A DNA stretch of 64,000 nt from UKL13-2 sp038236905 (GTDB lineage Bacteria > Pseudomonadota > Gammaproteobacteria > Burkholderiales > Usitatibacteraceae), in NCBI GenBank assembly GCA_038236905.1, contig JBBRZG010000001.1, positions 1 through 64,000 on the forward strand, read 5' to 3'. The position numbers and the translations under genes were made by a program. Below, piece by piece: positions 61,967 to 64,000 of this stretch. The first letter of the stretch is position 1, and each line of letters opens with the position of its first letter. The notes beneath the pieces were generated by a model. It made no database searches. It saw nothing but the letters and a program-made list of their open reading frames with translations, and had not been told where the DNA came from.

Positions 61967-62857
61967 CTATTTTTTTGCGGATTGCCCCACGATCACAAAG
62001 GCAATGCCGCCCAGAATAGCCACTGACGCAATCACCAAACGAGTCGTGGCCGTTTCACCTAAAAATATAATGCCCCCCACCGCCGCGATTACCGGCACGC
62101 TGAGCTGTACCGATGCAGCGGTGGTCGCAGCCAAGCCGCGCAGCGCCGTGTACCATATAGCGTAACCCACGCCGGAGGCAATCGCGCCGGAGGCAACCGC
62201 ATATACGGCACCCCCGATATCAACCGAAATCGTTTGTGGCGCAAATAAGGCGGCACCAACACTGAGCACGATCGTGATTGCGCCCGCACGCAGGAAATTT
62301 CCGGCGGTGACGGCAGTCGCATCACCGGTGCCGCCTCGCTTCCCTCGTAGCGAATAGAGACCCCACGCAAACCCTGCGGACAGCATCAGACCCGAACCCA
62401 GCAGCGGCGGCGCGGCCAAGCCGGGCAGCAGCAGACCTGTCACTCCGGCAAACGCACATAGAAGTCCTGCGGCCTGCGTTAAGGTCAAGCGCTCTCCACC
62501 AAATATGCCCGCGCCTATCATCGTGAACTGCACGGCTCCGAACAGCAGCAGCGCGCCTGTGGCCGCGGTCAAACTGCTATAGGCATATGAGAAAAAAGCA
62601 GCGTAAACAAAAAGTGCCGCAGCCGACATCCAGTTACCCTCGGTCGCAACCGACACAGGCGCAAATTGAGCTTCTCCGACGCGTCCACGCAGCCGCAGAA
62701 GCAGCGCCAACGTCAAGGCCCCCGCGAGGATGCGAATCGACGTAAAGCTGGCTGGATCAATGCTGGTTTGTTTGAGTGCTGCGCGGCACAGCAGTGAATT
62801 ACCGGCAAACGCAATCATCGCCAGCAATGTGAATAGCCATGTTTGCGAACGCGTCAT
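61967..62857 (-). CDS. EamA/DMT family transporter
   Basis: A 296-residue membrane protein with ten hydrophobic segments in two EamA repeats, beginning WLFTLLAMIAFAGNSLLCRAAL and ending IASVAILGGIAFVIVG. DMT transporters export or import small metabolites; this sequence gives no substrate. Family features include FAGNSLLCR in helix 1 and LSVPVIAAVGGIIFLGE in the second repeat. It is convergent with the interrupted S9 gene, and 33 bases separate its start from the repeat-protein gene's stop on the same strand. Confidence 0.92.
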   Translation of the reverse strand: MTRSQTWLFTLLAMIAFAGNSLLCRAALKQTSIDPASFTSIRILAGALTLALLLRLRGRVGEAQFAPVSVATEGNWMSAAALFVYAAFFSYAYSSLTAATGALLLFGAVQFTMIGAGIFGGERLTLTQAAGLLCAFAGVTGLLLPGLAAPPLLGSGLMLSAGFAWGLYSLRGKRGGTGDATAVTAGNFLRAGAITIVLSVGAALFAPQTISVDIGGAVYAVASGAIASGVGYAIWYTALRGLAATTAASVQLSVPVIAAVGGIIFLGETATTRLVIASVAILGGIAFVIVGQSAKK

Positions 62858-62890
62858 TGAAAATATGGGCGGTGGTATTTCAAAAAAATA

Positions 62891-63424
62891 TCAATCCCAC
62901 GCCTGCTTCACTAACAACGCTGCGTTTCTCGATACTGAGCGGTTGTATCGCGTCAAATGAGACGATAGCGCGCTTAATGCCAAACCTGCCGCTTCAACCG
63001 CCCGCCCCTGCGCGACAAAAGTGAGCGCAAGTATCGCCCGCGCTTCATCATGCAACGCGCGTGGATTTCCCGGTTCCAGATGCCGGTCAAGCTCGGCCGT
63101 CAGCAGCTGTTCACTTTCTGCCAGCTGCCCTACAATTCGCAGCGTGCTTGCGAGCTGAATCGAGGCGCGCGAACGTCGATACGAGTCTAGTCCCGGCAGC
63201 GCTAACGCAGCCCGATAATATTTCTCGGCCTCCGCCTCAAGGCCGACCCGATCTCGTGCCGAAGCGCGCTCAAACAGCGCGGCTGCATCTTCGACGCCAT
63301 CACTATCGGCACGTACAGCGGCAAGTGTATCGATGGCTGCGACCAAATCAATTTCTTGTGATGCGTCTGCGATTTCCCAAACCGCTGCAATCCGATTTTC
63401 CCAATTGTCATTAATATTTTCCAT
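62891..63424 (-). CDS. Small TPR-like repeat protein
   Basis: A 177-residue, all-helical, soluble protein with Ala-rich helix pairs resembling tetratricopeptide repeats (for example AALFERASARDRVGLEAEAEKYYRAAL and RASIQLASTLRIVGQLAESEQLL segments). Such proteins scaffold partners; no specific role can be given. No signal peptide. It precedes the DMT transporter on the same strand and is divergent from the PH-domain gene. Confidence 0.75.
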   Translation of the reverse strand: MENINDNWENRIAAVWEIADASQEIDLVAAIDTLAAVRADSDGVEDAAALFERASARDRVGLEAEAEKYYRAALALPGLDSYRRSRASIQLASTLRIVGQLAESEQLLTAELDRHLEPGNPRALHDEARAILALTFVAQGRAVEAAGLALSALSSHLTRYNRSVSRNAALLVKQAWD

Positions 63425-63537
63425 TCGGTCATTTTAGTGGCAATCCCGACACAACTGCCGCAATGATCGCGCGTTCAGCGCTGCCCCAATTAGGTAAACT
63501 GGGCTGACAATCACCCGCCATTAGAAAGACCGCAAAA

Positions 63538-64000
63538 ATGGAAACAGGATCCTCCGAACGCGCTGCTTTTAATCCATTGATCAGACCTTATCTGGTCATC
63601 ACCATCGGCTCTGCAATGCTGCTCACGATAGTATTCGCGCCACTCGCGATCATCTGGTTTCTGGGCGTGGGTCAGTGGTGGGCGCGCCACTATTTCGACA
63701 AACTTGACTGTGAACTCACCGATAAAGCGATTCGTTTCCGCAAAGGGATTTTGGTACAGATTGAAAAAACGATTCCGCTTGAGAACATCCAAGACGTTAC
63801 ATTTATCGAGGGCCCGATCCTCAGGCATTTCAACTTGAGCACACTCAAGTTCGAAACCGCGGGGGCCAGTACCAGCGTTGACGGCAATATGAAGTTGACC
63901 GGCATTATTGGCGCGCAAGCATTCCGGAACAATATTCTAGCCGCCCGCGATATGCTCAAGCATCGCGGCCAAACATCAATTCATCCGACGGCTAATCCCG
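63538..64000 (+). CDS. Bacterial PH (bPH2/DUF304) domain membrane protein, 5' part
   Basis: An open frame from ATG 63538 runs off the end of the window (154 full codons). It encodes two closely spaced hydrophobic segments (about 22-50, LVITIGSAMLLTIVFAPLAI onward) followed by a bPH2 domain: DCELTDKAIRFRKGILVQIEKTIPLENIQDVTF and GPILRHFNLSTLKFETAG segments are characteristic of YdbS/YdbT-like proteins. Function in membranes is poorly known. The 3' end is missing here. Confidence 0.88.
   Translation, partial: METGSSERAAFNPLIRPYLVITIGSAMLLTIVFAPLAIIWFLGVGQWWARHYFDKLDCELTDKAIRFRKGILVQIEKTIPLENIQDVTFIEGPILRHFNLSTLKFETAGASTSVDGNMKLTGIIGAQAFRNNILAARDMLKHRGQTSIHPTANP

Noticed and set aside
1..64000. 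tRNA, rRNA, CRISPR, prophage or complete insertion sequence
   Set aside because: I looked for T-loop motifs, regular spaced repeats, transposase or integrase motifs and long terminal repeats and saw none that hold up.

Overview
The window is chromosomal DNA that reads like a betaproteobacterium. The pointers are gene orders typical of that class: gatCAB divergent from mreBCD-mrdA-rodA-rlpA, then dacC / class IV aminotransferase / ybeD / lipB / lipA; a ubiE-TIM44-ubiJ-ubiB neighbourhood; phoB-phoR; and a short PTS made of EIIA, HPr and EI. Base composition looks moderate, around half G+C by eye. Genus cannot be told from the sequence alone. I saw no tRNA, rRNA, CRISPR array, intact insertion sequence or prophage; nearly all of it is core or near-core genome.

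Layout. 1-3.9 kb: the end of an S9 peptidase, a methyltransferase, and metX-metW behind what I read as a SAM-II riboswitch plus terminator. 3.9-8.2 kb: an orphan LuxR-type response regulator, a 0.7-kb gene-free stretch, a YheS-type ABC-F protein and exonuclease III. 8.2-13 kb: pyrE, a DUF4124 protein and gatCAB. 13.5-24.6 kb: the cell-wall elongation cluster followed by lipoate genes, with a class IV aminotransferase broken by one in-frame TAA. 24.7-33 kb: arsH, a HAD dehalogenase, lrgAB, icd, a redoxin, a Crp/Fnr regulator, a hydrolase, a ferredoxin and a VanZ protein. 33-41 kb: gamma-carbonic anhydrase, two paralogous LytS-like/LytTR two-component pairs and a sodium:solute symporter, all on the minus strand. 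41-50 kb: ubiB, ubiJ, a TIM44-like protein and ubiE, split by a CheX/CheY/membrane CheA-like module. 50-55.6 kb: a Pho box, phoB-phoR and the PTS genes. 55.6-64 kb: two M48 proteases around an SH3 protein, an S9 peptidase broken by an in-frame TAG, a DMT transporter, a small repeat protein and the start of a bacterial PH-domain protein.

How the genes work together. MetX and MetW make the activated homoserine ester for methionine, plausibly under SAM control. MreBCD, PBP2, RodA, RlpA and the carboxypeptidase build and trim the lateral cell wall. LipB and LipA make lipoyl groups. UbiE, UbiJ and UbiB act in ubiquinone synthesis. PhoB/PhoR carry a Pho box that predicts autoregulation. The PTS proteins lack a sugar permease here and are probably regulatory.

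Most worth a second look: the riboswitch before metX; the PilJ-type sensor/Hpt/ATPase + CheY + CheX module inside the ubiquinone neighbourhood; the duplicated LytS/LytTR pair with one kinase of unusual architecture next to a His-tailed symporter; a dispersed intergenic hairpin repeat with at least three copies; and two otherwise intact genes each interrupted by one in-frame stop codon.
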